This document shows positions 32,784-41,200 of a stretch of 45,401 nt of DNA, one piece after another. The position numbers and the translations under genes were made by a program. Source of the DNA: an uncultured Lachnospiraceae bacterium. GTDB taxonomy: Bacteria > Bacillota > Clostridia > Lachnospirales > Lachnospiraceae. The notes below the pieces were generated by a model. The model did no database searches and was not told where the DNA came from. It worked only from the letters and a program-made list of their open reading frames with translations. Location: NCBI GenBank assembly GCA_910586255.1, contig CAJUHR010000027.1:1-45401 (forward strand), in the 5' to 3' direction. Numbering within the stretch: position 1 is the first letter of the stretch; each line of letters opens with the position of its first letter.

Positions 32784-34259
32784 ATGGAAGCATTGATTCA
32801 GGCACTGGGCACATCCTTTTCTCCCATGAATCTTTTATTTATGAATCTGGGAGTGGCCATTGGGATCGTCTTCGGGGCCTTGCCGGGCTTGTCCGGAGGG
32901 GTGGCGATTGTGCTCTTTATGCCGTTTACCTTTTATCTGGATCCCATTGTCAGCCTTTCCTGGCTGTTGGGGATGTACTGCGGAGGAACCTACGGCGGAT
33001 CTATCACAGCTATATTGATCAACACGCCGGGGACGGCGGCCTCTGCGGCCACGGCCATGGACGGTTATGCTCTGGCCAAAAAGGGAAAGCCGGTGAAAGC
33101 CCTGATGACGGCGCTGGCCGCATCCTGTATCGGAGGGCTGATCAGCACCTTTATGCTGATTTTTATCTCCCCCCTGCTTTCGAGGATTGCCCTGAAATTC
33201 GGTCCGGCGGAGTATTTTTCCCTGGCAATATTCGGATTGTCCATTATCTCCGGGGTGAGCGGAAAGAATATTTTTAAGGGTCTTTTGATGGGCTGCCTTG
33301 GGATGTTTGTCATTATGATTGGCATGGATCCCATGGACGGAGTCCAGAGGCTGACCTTTGGCAATCTGTATCTGGCAGGCGGTATTGACATGATTCCGGC
33401 TTTAATCGGTCTGTTTGCCTTGTCTGAGATGTTTAACAAGGCCAAGGGGATCGAGAAGATCGAGGTGACGGCGGATTTTAACCAGAAGGACGACCGGCTT
33501 ACCTTAAATGATGTAAAAGGATGCATGAAAACCATCGTGAAATCCAGCGGAATCGGCACAATTATCGGTGCTCTCCCCGGAACCGGCGCTGCCATCGCGT
33601 CCTTTATATCCTACAACGAGGCAAAACGTGTGTCTAAGCATCCGGAGGAATTTGGCAACGGCTCCATAGAAGGGATCGCGGCCTCGGAGGCGGGAAATAA
33701 CGGAGTGACGGGGGCAACCCTGATTCCTCTTTTATCTCTGGGGGTTCCGGGGGATATGGTCACGGCCATACTGGTGGGAGCCTTTTTGATGCAGGGACTG
33801 ACTCCAGGGCCTACCCTGTTTAAAAATAATCTTTCTCTTGTATATGGCATCATGATCTCTCTTCTGGCGGTCAATGTGTTTATGTATATTCAGGGCCGGT
33901 ATTTTGTAAAATTGTTTGCCCAGGTAAACCGGATTCCCATGCAGGCCATGATTCCGGTGCTGTTTGTGCTGTGTGTGGTGGGAGTGTTTGTGGCCAACAA
34001 CTCCATGTTTGACGTGAAGGTGATCCTGATATTCGGGGCTTTGTCCTATGTGGCAGGAAAGCTTAAGCTTCCGGTGACTCCTCTGCTTTTGGGGATTGTC
34101 TTAGGACCCATGGCGGAGCAGAATTTCCGCCGGGCATTGTCTCTCTCTAAGGGAAGCTGCCTGATTTTTGTCACAAAGCCCATCAGTTTGTTTTTCCTGA
34201 TTTTGGTGGCAGCTACCATTGTACTATTTGCCAGAAAGAACCGGAAGGAAGCTTTATAA
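32784..34259 (+). CDS. TctA-family large membrane subunit
   Basis: 491 aa with about 11-12 hydrophobic segments and the family signatures: GIVFGALPGLSGGVAIVLFMPFTF near residue 25, YGGSITAILINTPGTAAS near 74, and a second IIGALPGTGAAIASFISYNEAKR near 258. This is the ion-coupled channel subunit of the tripartite tricarboxylate transporter. Start ATG 32784 has AGAGGTG upstream; a 16-residue longer frame lacks one. Its end is 16 bases before the amidohydrolase gene. Confidence 0.93.
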   Translation: MEALIQALGTSFSPMNLLFMNLGVAIGIVFGALPGLSGGVAIVLFMPFTFYLDPIVSLSWLLGMYCGGTYGGSITAILINTPGTAASAATAMDGYALAKKGKPVKALMTALAASCIGGLISTFMLIFISPLLSRIALKFGPAEYFSLAIFGLSIISGVSGKNIFKGLLMGCLGMFVIMIGMDPMDGVQRLTFGNLYLAGGIDMIPALIGLFALSEMFNKAKGIEKIEVTADFNQKDDRLTLNDVKGCMKTIVKSSGIGTIIGALPGTGAAIASFISYNEAKRVSKHPEEFGNGSIEGIAASEAGNNGVTGATLIPLLSLGVPGDMVTAILVGAFLMQGLTPGPTLFKNNLSLVYGIMISLLAVNVFMYIQGRYFVKLFAQVNRIPMQAMIPVLFVLCVVGVFVANNSMFDVKVILIFGALSYVAGKLKLPVTPLLLGIVLGPMAEQNFRRALSLSKGSCLIFVTKPISLFFLILVAATIVLFARKNRKEAL

Positions 34260-34275
34260 GAAGAAGGAGGAGCGA

Positions 34276-35907
34276 ATGTATCAATATATTTTTCGGGGCG
34301 GCCTGGTGATTGACGGCACAGGCAGTCCCGGCTATGAGGGGGATGTGGCCATATCCGGAAACCGGATTGTAAAGGTGGCCCCAAGGATTGACGAGCCGGC
34401 GAAGCGGCAGGTGGATGTGAGAGGGATGATCGTGTGTCCCGGATTTATTGATGTCCATTCCCACTCGGATATCTCCCTTCTTTACCACAATAATCCGGAC
34501 AGCAAAATCTATCAGGGCATCACCACGGAGGTCACAGGAAACTGTGGCTTTTCTCCTTATCCGATCAGACAGGAGCCGTCATGGTTAGAGAGGAGGAGAA
34601 CCTCCCTGGCATTTATTGACGTGGATAAGGTAAGCTGGGACTGGGAGGATTTTGCAGGATACAAAAGGCGTATGGAGGCGGCAGGACCCAATGTGAATCT
34701 TGTGCCTTTAGTGGGGTACGGCAGCATACGGGCCATGGTTATGGGCTATGAGAACCGGAGGGCCACCGGACAGGAACTCATAGAAATGTGCCGGATTCTT
34801 AAGGAACATTTTTGCCAGGGCGTGGCCGGAATTTCCACAGGACTGGGATACCCGCCGGATTTTTACGGGGATGAGAGAGAGCTGACAGAGATTGCCAGAG
34901 TTGTAAAAGCATATGACCGGATATTTGCCTTCCATGTGCGGGGGGAGAGGGCAACCTTGTTTCAGGCTGTAAAGGAGGTCATATCCATCGGAAGAAACAG
35001 CGGGGCAAAGGTCCATATCTCCCATTTGAAATGTGCAGGAATCCACAACCAGGACCGCGGCCGGGAGCTTTTAGATAAGATCGATGAGGCCGTGGCCGGG
35101 GGAGTGGATCTGACCTTTGACATGTATCCATATACGGCAGGCAGCTCCAATCTGGGACTTGTATTTCCGCCGTCCTGCCACGAGGGCGGAGTGGAAAGCT
35201 TGTTAAATGCACTTAAGAGTCCGTCAAAGCGCTCGGAGATTTGCTGTCAGATGGAGCAGGGAACAAAGGGATGGAGCACAATGATCGGGGAATATGGGGG
35301 AGAGAATCTGATGATTACAGCCCTTGATGTTCACCGGGACTGTATTGGGAAAAGTCTTGCGCAGATCGGAAGGCAGTGGGGGTGTTCTCCCTCTGAGACT
35401 GCCTGCCGCCTTATGGAGGAGGAGTCCGGGAAGGTGGAGATGGTGATCTTTCAGTGTAAGGAGTCGGATATGGATCAGATTGCCGTCCGTTCCGGATGTC
35501 TGTATGGCACCGATGGCCTGGCAATGACAGAGGGCGCGGACAGGATTCGCCAGATGCCCCATCCCAGATATTTCGGAAGCTTTCCTCTGCTTCTTTTGAG
35601 GTATGGGGGGACGGAAAAGGGCATGGGATTGGAGGAGTTAATCAGCCGCCTGACAGAGAAGTCGGCCCAACGCTTTGGGATTGACTATCGGGGGCGGCTT
35701 GAGGAAGGGTATTATGGGGATGTGGTGGTGCTTGACAGACAGAGCCTTAATGCGCCGGCTTCCTATGAGAATCCCTGCCGGATATCAAAAGGGGTCAGGT
35801 ACCTGACGGTCAACGGGTGTATGGAGATATGGGAGGGGAGAAAGACAGGGAGGACAGGAGGCGGGATGGAGCTGGAATATTGCAGGAAAACAGGGAGTGT
35901 GGTATGA
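34276..35907 (+). CDS. N-acyl-D-amino-acid deacylase-like amidohydrolase
   Basis: 543 aa of the D-aminoacylase branch of the amidohydrolase superfamily: GLVIDGTGSPGYEGDVAI at the N-terminus, metal ligands in FIDVHSHSD (near residue 60), TGNCGFSP (bridging Cys near 96), AFHVRGE, HISHLKC and GTDGLAM (catalytic Asp near 417). It should cleave N-acyl-D-amino acids or a related amide. AAGGAGG (34264-34270) sets ATG 34276; a longer frame begins inside tctA. The operon context suggests the acyl compound or its product is what TctCBA imports. It overlaps the next small ORF by ATGA. Confidence 0.87.
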   Translation: MYQYIFRGGLVIDGTGSPGYEGDVAISGNRIVKVAPRIDEPAKRQVDVRGMIVCPGFIDVHSHSDISLLYHNNPDSKIYQGITTEVTGNCGFSPYPIRQEPSWLERRRTSLAFIDVDKVSWDWEDFAGYKRRMEAAGPNVNLVPLVGYGSIRAMVMGYENRRATGQELIEMCRILKEHFCQGVAGISTGLGYPPDFYGDERELTEIARVVKAYDRIFAFHVRGERATLFQAVKEVISIGRNSGAKVHISHLKCAGIHNQDRGRELLDKIDEAVAGGVDLTFDMYPYTAGSSNLGLVFPPSCHEGGVESLLNALKSPSKRSEICCQMEQGTKGWSTMIGEYGGENLMITALDVHRDCIGKSLAQIGRQWGCSPSETACRLMEEESGKVEMVIFQCKESDMDQIAVRSGCLYGTDGLAMTEGADRIRQMPHPRYFGSFPLLLLRYGGTEKGMGLEELISRLTEKSAQRFGIDYRGRLEEGYYGDVVVLDRQSLNAPASYENPCRISKGVRYLTVNGCMEIWEGRKTGRTGGGMELEYCRKTGSVV

Positions 35908-36014
35908 TGGTATGCGATGAATACTTAAGACGGCTTTTCTTTCTCAGAGATCGCGTCAGGGAACATCTTGGAGCGGTTATACCACAAGATGACGGAAGGG
36001 CCAAAAAAACGTGA
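35904..36014 (+). CDS. Small ORF bridging amidohydrolase and PFP genes, 36 aa
   Basis: A 36-codon frame starting ATGATG at 35904 overlaps the amidohydrolase stop (TGA 35905-35907) and ends at 36014, fifteen bases before the next start. The product MVCDEYLRRLFFLRDRVREHLG and the following 13 residues is helical and amphipathic. GGGAG lies about ten bases upstream. It could be a real microprotein, a translational coupling leader, or chance. I see no homology. Confidence 0.35.
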   Translation: MMVCDEYLRRLFFLRDRVREHLGAVIPQDDGRAKKT

Positions 36015-36028
36015 AGGGAGAAATTCGC

Positions 36029-37336
36029 ATGCCTGTGAAAAATATTATTGTGGGCCAGTCAGGCGGACCTACGGCAGTGATCAATGCCAGTTTGTGCGGC
36101 GTGATCCGGGAGGGACTTTCCCGGAAGGAGGAGATAGGGAAGATTTATGGAATGATTCACGGCGTGGAGGGCTTTCTGGAGGGAAGATATATGGATCTGG
36201 GAGCGGAGCTTTCGGCGGAGCAGCTGGAGACTTTGCGGGTGACTCCGGCGGCCTACTTAGGGTCCTGCCGCTATAAGCTTCCGGAGGATCCGGACTCGGA
36301 GGTGTATTCCCGGCTGTTTGCAAAGTTTGAGGAGCTGAATATCGGATATTTTTTCTATATCGGGGGAAACGATTCCATGGATACAGTCAGCAAGCTCTCC
36401 CGGTACGGGGCCAGGATTGACAGTCCCATCCGTTTTGTGGGAATACCCAAGACCATTGACAATGATTTGATTCTTACAGACCACACGCCGGGCTTTGGAA
36501 GCGCGGCCAGGTATGTGGCTGCCACTGTGCGGGAGATCGTGCTGGATTCCTCGGTGTACCAGCAAAAATCCGTCACCATCATTGAGCTGATGGGCCGTCA
36601 TACAGGATGGCTGACCGGCGCCTCCGTGCTGGCGAGAAAGTATGAAAAGGACAATCCTGCTCTCATTTATCTTCCGGAGCGGACCTTTTCCCTAAAGGAA
36701 TTTGCCGGGGATGTAAAGCGGGAGCTGGCCCGGCGGCGATGTGTGGTGGTCTGTGTGTCGGAGGGAATTGCGGATGAGTCGGGAACCTTTATCTGCGAGT
36801 ACGGGGACAGAGAGCTGGCCGCCTGTCTGGGGAAAAAGACAGAAACAGGCACGGACGCAGAGAAGGAGGAGATCCTTTTGGATACCTTTGGCCACAAGAT
36901 GCTGACCGGCTGCGGCAAGGTGCTGGAGCGCTTCGTGAGAGAGCGCTTTGGTGTTAAGGTCCGGTCGGTGGAGCTGAATGTGAGCCAGCGTTGTTCTGGA
37001 ATACTGGCTTCCCTGACTGACATTAAAGAGGCAGAAAAGGCCGGCCGGATGGGGGTGGATTATGCCCTGTCCGGGGAAAACGGCGTGATGGTGTCCTTCT
37101 CCCGAAGGGGAAATGGAAGCCTTTACGGTCTGGATTATTGTGCTGTGGATGTAAATGAGGTGTGTAATCAGGAGAAGAAGGTGCCGGTGAGCTGGATTAG
37201 TGACAGCGGGAATGATGTGGGGCAGGAGTATGTAGAGTATGTGCTGCCTCTGATACAAGGAGCCGTCACAGTGCCCGAGAAGGACGGGCTTCCGGAATAT
37301 CTTTACAGGAAACAAATTTTTTTGGAAAATAATTAA
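36029..37336 (+). CDS. Diphosphate--fructose-6-phosphate phosphotransferase
   Basis: 435 aa phosphofructokinase-superfamily protein. GQSGGPTAVIN (9-19) is the N-terminal loop. GGND (112-115) stands where ATP enzymes have GGDG, and PKTIDND (140-146) has the Lys that marks PPi-dependent enzymes. MGRHTGWL near 186 binds fructose-6-phosphate. It should phosphorylate fructose-6-phosphate reversibly with pyrophosphate in the cytosol, though sugar specificity in this branch can vary. AAGGGAG sets ATG 36029; an in-frame GTG at 36011 is less likely. It is the last gene of the IclR-linked operon. Confidence 0.9.
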   Translation: MPVKNIIVGQSGGPTAVINASLCGVIREGLSRKEEIGKIYGMIHGVEGFLEGRYMDLGAELSAEQLETLRVTPAAYLGSCRYKLPEDPDSEVYSRLFAKFEELNIGYFFYIGGNDSMDTVSKLSRYGARIDSPIRFVGIPKTIDNDLILTDHTPGFGSAARYVAATVREIVLDSSVYQQKSVTIIELMGRHTGWLTGASVLARKYEKDNPALIYLPERTFSLKEFAGDVKRELARRRCVVVCVSEGIADESGTFICEYGDRELAACLGKKTETGTDAEKEEILLDTFGHKMLTGCGKVLERFVRERFGVKVRSVELNVSQRCSGILASLTDIKEAEKAGRMGVDYALSGENGVMVSFSRRGNGSLYGLDYCAVDVNEVCNQEKKVPVSWISDSGNDVGQEYVEYVLPLIQGAVTVPEKDGLPEYLYRKQIFLENN

Positions 37337-37405
37337 CCAAAATGTATAAGGAAGGGAAAAGTGGTCATACTTAAAAATGTATCGATGCTCTTTAAAAAAA
37401 GAGTA

Positions 37406-37428
37406 GAAATACTTATCCTCCCCTTTTT
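37406..37428 (+). repeat. Repeat box R1 (identical to 38047-38069)
   Basis: A 23-base box, core ACTTATCCTCCCC followed by TTTTT, occurs identically at 38047-38069. Each copy is preceded by an A-rich tract and followed two to three bases later by a long GC-rich hairpin with T-run. The arms differ in sequence but keep pairing. Confidence 0.85.
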
Positions 37429-37430
37429 GG

Positions 37431-37477
37431 TACCCTGTCCGCCGCAGCTTTGAAGTGTGGCGGGCGGGGTATTTTTT
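37431..37477 (+). terminator. Terminator hairpin of repeat R1
   Basis: TACCCTGTCCGCC (37431-37443) pairs with GGCGGGCGGGGTA (37459-37471), 13 bp including two G-U pairs, followed by TTTTTT. It ends the PFP operon and truncates the ATPase pseudogene. Confidence 0.85.
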
Positions 37478-37488
37478 GCTTTGCAGTA

Positions 37489-37804
37489 AATATTGAGGGT
37501 GCCGCCTGTAATGCCGTAAAGCAGTGCCTGATCCTCGGCAGAAAAATTCTTAAAATAGCGGCAGGTGTCAAAAAAATCAAAAGGCATCAGCTTTATTTGT
37601 GCAGTACGTCTGCCATAAAGCGGAGCTTTCTATGCCCATGAAATAGATGGCTTTTTTGTCTTCAATAAACCGGGTGATGAGCGCAGTTTTTCCTACACGC
37701 CGGCGGCCATAAATGACGGTAAACTCAAATTTACCGGACGCATATATGCGATTCAAAGAAGTCAATTCACGTTCTCTGCCAATAAACATGATTCTGCCTC
37801 CCAT
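37489..37804 (-). pseudogene. Remnant of an AAA+ ATPase (DUF234-associated type)
   Basis: Starting at ATG 37804 (GGGAGG upstream), the frame encodes MFIGRERELTSL and the Walker A region YGRRRVGKTALI, then breaks after about 60 residues. A second frame at 37587-37490 continues with MPFDFFDTCRYFKNFS and AEDQALLYGITGG, which in intact relatives lies about 100 residues further on, so an internal deletion joined the two with a frameshift. The C-terminal half is missing and the sequence runs into the R1 hairpin. Intact members are archaeal-type ATPases of unknown or toxin-like role. Confidence 0.75.
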
Positions 37805-38046
37805 CTTGTATTATTTATTGAAAGGTATTTTTGCATATTTTATGGTATCATGGGAACATATTTTAGTTAATTATAATTTACTTGTTTATAACTAACTATT
37901 TTAAAGTTTTAGATGGTGTACAGGACAGACCCGGGCCAAAACGGGACAAAATCATGAGGCATAAGAAAATATTTTATAAAAAATTTGGTTTTTAGTGTAT
38001 AACCTGCCATAATAGGGGGATAATGAGATTAGTACCAAAGAAAAAA

Positions 38047-38069
38047 GAAATACTTATCCTCCCCTTTTT
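38047..38069 (+). repeat. Repeat box R2 (identical to 37406-37428)
   Basis: Second copy of the 23-base box in the same orientation, 641 bases from R1, on the other side of the ATPase pseudogene. Confidence 0.85.
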
Positions 38070-38070
38070 A

Positions 38071-38114
38071 TCGCCCTGCTCATTACGGTTTCGTGGTGGG
38101 CGGGGCGAATTTTT
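38071..38114 (+). terminator. Terminator-like hairpin of repeat R2
   Basis: TCGCCCTGCTCA (38071-38082) pairs with TGGGCGGGGCGA (38097-38108), with an inner ACG/CGT, then TTTTT. No plus-strand gene lies just upstream, so it may be a displaced copy of the R1 terminator. Confidence 0.75.
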
Positions 38115-38226
38115 CTACATCGGGCGAACGCACGATGCTTCTCGTTCGGCGTAAGCCGGACAAGAAGATGCACCCCGTGAACAGTAACTATTTTACCGAG
38201 TACCCAATCAGCCTGATTCTTTTTAC

Positions 38227-38255
38227 TTGAACCAGGGGATTTTTTTTCGTATAAT
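38227..38255 (+). promoter_or_regulatory. Promoter of the helicase-nuclease gene
   Basis: TTGAAC (38227-38232), a 17-base spacer containing eight consecutive T, and TATAAT (38250-38255). The leader would be about 33 bases. Confidence 0.75.
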
Positions 38256-38294
38256 TCAGGAAAACAAAGTCATGTGGAAATGGGGAGGTATAAT

Positions 38295-41200
38295 ATGGCA
38301 ATACATATGAGCATAAGGCTTGCATGGCACAGTGACGGCTGGAACGGGCACATCTGCAAAAAGCCATGTGAAAACGTATACTGTGTGGGACAGCACTCCT
38401 ACCCGGGAAATCAGATTGCCGGCACAAGGGATCTGGATTTCGAGACGGAGCATGCAGGGGAGCCCTGCGCTCTTTATCCCTGCCGGGTGGCCTGCGGATT
38501 AAGTGTCAATACCTTTGGAAAGGAAACCATCCAGGTAAAGGTGGACCCGCCCTCCTGGTGGAAAGAGGGGGAAGCAGACGCGGGAATTTTAACCCTGCCG
38601 CCCTACACCACAGGGACCTGGTGCTATGAGGCCATGTACGGGGAGGAAGCTCTCTCGGATGTGAGAGGGAGAACCTATGATAACGACAAGCGCCGGCGCA
38701 ATGCAGAGGCTTACTTTGAGCAGTTTGAGGAGGGAAAGTCCCTGGTGTTTTACTATGCCGGCTACAGCAATCCTTTTTCGGAGGAGGAGCAGGACAATTA
38801 TGTTATTGCGGGAATTTCCAGGATTAAAAAAATTCATGATTTTCATTATTATGAGAACGCCACGGATCAGATCAAGGCAGATTATGCAGACGGCCTGATC
38901 TGGCAGAAGCCGGTCACATCCATGTATCCGGATGAAGGACTGCGCATTCCCTATTGGAAGTATATGGAGAATGAGGAAGCTTTAAGTCATATTGTAATCA
39001 AGCCCCTTCACAGGTCGCCTTTTAAATACGGAAGCCGAGAGGTGTCAGACGACGATGCCATTGAGATCATCCAGCAGTTGATCGGCGCGGTGGATTACCT
39101 GATAAAAATCGGTGACGACACGGAAAACTGGGAGCTGCGCAGGGGGTGGCTTGGCAGTGTGCTGAATGAGCTGTGGAGGGCCAGAGGGCCCTATCCGGGC
39201 TTTGCATCAGCGCTCATCAATATTGGACTTCATGAGCTTGTGCCGTCCTATATCGGACTTTCCAACGAACAGGAGATGAAAGGGTTTCGGGATGAGGTGA
39301 AGGAACTTTTGGCCGGGGAAAAGGATGAGGTGAGAGGTCATAAGATTTCCGGCCTGCGGGTGGTGAGACGGGAGTTTATGCTGCGGGAAGAGGAGGAGCA
39401 GCGGCTTCTTCTGGACATTCTTCCCAGATTTGACCTGACCGGAGAACAGATGGGAAGGATTCTTGGCGAAAACAGGGGAGCCGTATCCATCCGGGCCTCC
39501 TTATCTGAGATCGCAAAGAATCCCTACATAATTTTTGAACAGTATCAGGGGATGGAGCCGGATGACGCAATTCCCTTTTACAAGATTGACAACGGAATTA
39601 TCGCTTCCCCGGAATACGGTCTGGAAAATATTTTTGATCCGGGTGCAACCGAACGGCTGCGGGCCTTCTGCGTGGACGAGCTAAACCGCATAGCCGCCCA
39701 TTCCTTTGGCAAGGCGGAGACCATTCTAAAGTATGTGAACGGCCGTCTGGAGAGAATGCCGGAGTGGAAGCGATATACCTTTAAGCTTAAGAATTTTAAG
39801 ATCGAGAGGGAAATACTTGAGAAGGCTCTTTTTCTTAAGGAGGATAAGGAGCTGTATCTTTATTTAAGATGGGTCTGGGAGGACGAGAGAGAAATCCGGC
39901 ATGCTTTTACCATGCTAACAGACCGGCCGGATATTTCCTTCAAGCTGGCAATTTCCAGGGAAAAATTTAAAAACAAGCTGCGCAATCCGGAATCAAAGCT
40001 CAATGAGGCGGCTCCGGAGCAGTATGAGGCCATTCTTGAGAAGCAGGCGGATATCTGTATGCAGATATTTTCTAAGCCTCTCTGCGTGTTGTCGGGGGCC
40101 GCGGGAACCGGCAAGACCACGGTAATTAAGGCCATTGTGGAAAATATTGAGCGGGTTCATGGCCGGGCTGCGGGATTTCTCTTGATGGCGCCTACAGGAA
40201 AGGCGGCGGAGCGGATCAAGCTGCAGACGGGGAAGGACTCCTCCACCATCCATTCCTTTTTAGCTGGCAACGGATGGCTGAATGAGAATATGACCTTGAA
40301 GAGAACAGGCGGAAAGCAGGGACAGGAGGTCAATACCATCATACTTGACGAGTGCTCCATGATTGATCTGAATCTTTTTGCCACCCTGATTCGGAGCATT
40401 AACTGGAACACGGTTCAGCGGCTGATTTTGGTGGGGGATCCCAACCAGCTTCCGCCTATTGGGAGAGGCAGGGTCTTTGCAGATACCATAGACTGGCTGA
40501 ATCGGGAATATCCCAACAATGTGGGGGTGTTGAGTGAAAATATCCGCCAGCTGGTGAACCGGGTGGAGAAAAACGGTTGCGGGATTCTTGATCTGGCCGG
40601 CCTGTTTATCCAGGAAAAGCAGGCGGATGAAGGAGGAAAAAGCCAGGCGGAGGATCTGAAGTTCAGGAAGGAGAAGCTGTTTGAAAAGATCCTTTTTCAG
40701 GGAAACGGGGACGTGGACAAGGATTTGGGTGTCTATTTCTGGAAAGAACAGGAGGATTTGGAGGAGACCCTGTATGAGGCGATGGTCCGGGATATGGAGT
40801 CTGTGACCGGGCTTACAGAATATGGGACAGTCAATGATTTGTGGATTGCCGCCATCCGGGATAAGGAGGATTCTTCCCGCTCCAACCCGGATGCAATCCA
40901 GGTTATTTCTCCTTACCGGGGAGAGTTTTATGGTACGGATGCCTTAAACACTCTGCTGCAAAAGGACTTTAATCCCTCGTGGAGCCGTAAGTATACCCTG
41001 GACGGAATCAGCTATTATGACAAAGTGATTCAGTTTAAAAACCGCCCCAAATCGGACATGGCCTATGCATACAACCGGGAGACAAAAATGACCGAGAGAC
41101 ATGAGGTGTTTAATGGGGAAATCGGACTGGCGCTGATTCATCCCTTCGACTACAAGGATTATCGCTACAAGAATCAGAGAACCATCGAAAAGCTTCAAGT

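Larger units (their letters stand above)
37805..38226. other. AT-rich spacer, repeat R2 and stem-loops
   Basis: No gene. 37805-38040 is AT-rich with a small AATTATAATT palindrome. Repeat R2 follows. At 38138-38167, CTTCT plus GTTCGGC pairs across a GTAA (GNRA) tetraloop with GCCGGAC plus AGAAG, with one C-A mismatch. An alternative pairing, CGAACG (38125-38130) with CGTTCG (38143-38148), excludes it. This could be a decayed mobile-element end or a small RNA. Confidence 0.45.
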
